Assembly: GCA_035701465.1 (NCBI GenBank)
Contig: DASSMU010000114.1
Coordinates: 1-6,631 of the forward strand
Origin: VRUE01 sp035701465
GTDB taxonomy: Bacteria; Actinomycetota; Thermoleophilia; Solirubrobacterales; 70-9
Length of the DNA stretch: 6,631 nt
Direction: 5' to 3'
Made by a program: the position numbers and the translations under genes. Below are positions 5,733 to 6,631 of this stretch, one piece after another; the stretch's first letter is position 1, and the number at the start of each line of letters is the position of its first letter. The notes beneath the pieces are model-generated. The model made no database searches. It saw only the letters and a program-made list of their open reading frames with translations, and was not told the origin of the DNA.

Positions 5733-5773
5733 CGTGCTCCGTTTGGGCTCCCATGGACACCGAAGGGAGCACG
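5733..5773 (-). terminator. Hairpin downstream of the mutase gene
   Basis: An 8-bp perfect stem (plus-strand CGTGCTCC and GGAGCACG) continues inward through a mismatch into a few further pairs, closing a loop of about 13 nt. It starts 18 nt past the mutase stop codon, the usual place for a terminator. No T-run follows on the minus strand, and the inner pairs are slightly better in plus-strand RNA, so termination is plausible but unproven. An alternative internal pairing (5747-5752 with 5765-5770) is mutually exclusive with the main stem. Confidence 0.45.
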
Positions 5774-5791
5774 CGTCAGGTCAATTGGCGG

Positions 5792-6631
5792 CTAGAAGAA
5801 CGCGCCGCCCTTGTACTCGCCAAAGACGTCGCGCATCGCGCCGCAGACCTCGCCGATCGAGGCGTCGGCGGCGAGGGCGGTGCGGATCGGGTGCAGGAGG
5901 TTGCCGTCGCCGCGGGCCACGTCGCGCAGCGACTCGAGCTTCCCCTCGACCCCCGCCTGATCGCGGCGCTCCTTGAAGGCTTTGAGACGGGTCAGCTGGC
6001 GCTGCTCGGCCTCGGGGTCGACGCGGAGGATGTCGACGTCGTCGACCTGGTCGGTGACGTACTTGTTGACGCCGACGATAACGTCCTGGCCGCTGCGGTA
6101 GCGCTCGTGGTAGCTGTGCGCCGACTCCTCGATCTCGCGCTGCATGAACTCCAGCGCCTCGACCGAGCCGCCCATCTCTTCGACCTTCTCCATCAGCTCC
6201 CAGGCGCGCGCTTCGACCTCGTCGGTGAGCGACTCGACGAAGTAGGAGCCGGCGAAGGGGTCGACCGTGTCGGCGACGCCGGACTCATACGCCAGCACCT
6301 GCTGGGTCCGCAGGGCGATCCGCGCCGAGCGCTCGGTCGGCAGCGCCAGGGCCTCGTCGAAGCCGTTCGTGTGCAGGCTCTGGGTGCCGCCGCAGACCGC
6401 GGCGAAGCCCTGCAGGGCGACGCGGATGATGTTGACCTCCGGCTGCTGAGCCTGGAGCGTGACGCCGCCGGTCTGCGTGTGGAAGCGGATCTTCATCGAG
6501 TTGGGGTCCTCGGCGCCGAAGCGCTCCTCGACGATCTTGGCCCACATCCGCCGCACGGCGCGGAACTTGGCGACCTCCTGGAAGACGTTGTTATGGCCGT
6601 TGAAGAAGAAGGCCAGCCGCGGCGCGAACTC
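5792..6631 (-). CDS. Acyl-CoA mutase large subunit (methylmalonyl-CoA mutase type), C-terminal half
   Basis: The last 279 codons of a gene that begins beyond the right edge; the frame is open to the window end and stops with TAG at 5792-5794. It is the catalytic TIM-barrel chain of a coenzyme B12-dependent acyl-CoA mutase, which interconverts methylmalonyl-CoA and succinyl-CoA. Family motifs in fragment numbering are PRLAFFFNGHNNVFQEVAKFR (4-24), IRFHTQTGGVTLQAQQPEVN (48-67), the GGTQSLHTNGFDEALALPTE block (81-100) and DPFAGSYFVE (124-133). The chain ends with DVFGEYKGGAFF, with no following B12-binding domain, so this is the split form in which a separate small subunit carries cobalamin. Residues that tell methylmalonyl- from isobutyryl-CoA mutases lie in the missing N-terminal half, so specificity is unproven. 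The pccB gene on the same strand favours methylmalonyl-CoA. Confidence 0.9.
   Translation of the reverse strand, partial: EFAPRLAFFFNGHNNVFQEVAKFRAVRRMWAKIVEERFGAEDPNSMKIRFHTQTGGVTLQAQQPEVNIIRVALQGFAAVCGGTQSLHTNGFDEALALPTERSARIALRTQQVLAYESGVADTVDPFAGSYFVESLTDEVEARAWELMEKVEEMGGSVEALEFMQREIEESAHSYHERYRSGQDVIVGVNKYVTDQVDDVDILRVDPEAEQRQLTRLKAFKERRDQAGVEGKLESLRDVARGDGNLLHPIRTALAADASIGEVCGAMRDVFGEYKGGAFF

Noticed and set aside
5641..5754. Minus-strand 37-codon frame starting at ATG 5754 and ending in an ATGA overlap with the small ORF
   Set aside because: The overlap is eye-catching, but the codons often end in A or T and the product is Ser/Arg/Gly/Pro-rich without pattern, and it runs through both hairpins.
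5760..5790. TTGACC on the minus strand as a -35 element for the small ORF
   Set aside because: No recognisable -10 lies 16-19 nt downstream, and the region folds into the hairpin at 5733-5773.
1..6631. CRISPR arrays, tRNA or rRNA genes, insertion sequences, phage genes or known defence genes
   Set aside because: I searched by eye for regular spaced repeats, cloverleaf-like segments, transposase motifs and terminal inverted repeats and found none; the only tandem repeat is coding.

Overview
The window is GC-rich, with strongly G/C-biased third codon positions, and looks like chromosomal DNA of a high-GC actinobacterium. The best lineage clue is the secreted decapeptide-repeat protein at 4741-5397. 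Its N-terminus (NPATVIACIALFVALGGAA) and its repeats of the NGAVTTxKI type are, from general knowledge, abundant in Thermoleophilia (Solirubrobacterales and relatives). I infer a Solirubrobacter-like organism; this is not proven from the window alone.

Left part, plus strand (1-2139): the end of a polyamine-type ABC importer operon. It holds the C-terminus of a PotD-like substrate-binding protein, a PotB-like permease and a PotC-like permease, spaced 17 and 2 nt apart. No ATPase gene follows, so PotA is presumably encoded upstream of the window or elsewhere. After a 64-nt gap comes a secreted chymotrypsin-fold serine protease (2204-3067), also on the plus strand but probably a separate unit. 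Its S1 pocket looks elastase-like rather than trypsin-like.

Right part, minus strand (6631 to 3072): in transcription order, the C-terminal half of an acyl-CoA mutase large subunit (methylmalonyl-CoA mutase type, no B12 domain on this chain), a 147-bp gap with two hairpins, a 71-aa unknown protein, the secreted decapeptide-repeat protein, a strong hairpin terminator with a UCCG tetraloop, and a full-length acyl-CoA carboxylase beta subunit of the propionyl-CoA carboxylase (PccB) type. PccB converges on the protease with only 4 nt between the stop codons. PccB and the mutase fit one route, propionyl-CoA to (S)-methylmalonyl-CoA to succinyl-CoA, with an epimerase, a biotinylated alpha chain and a B12 subunit needed from elsewhere.

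Most of the window is ordinary metabolism and transport. The parts that deserve a second look are the repeat protein, whose hydrophobic residue every fifth position suggests a beta-solenoid; the unknown small protein inserted beside it between two propionate-pathway genes; and the unusual translation starts of the protease, the repeat protein and PccB.
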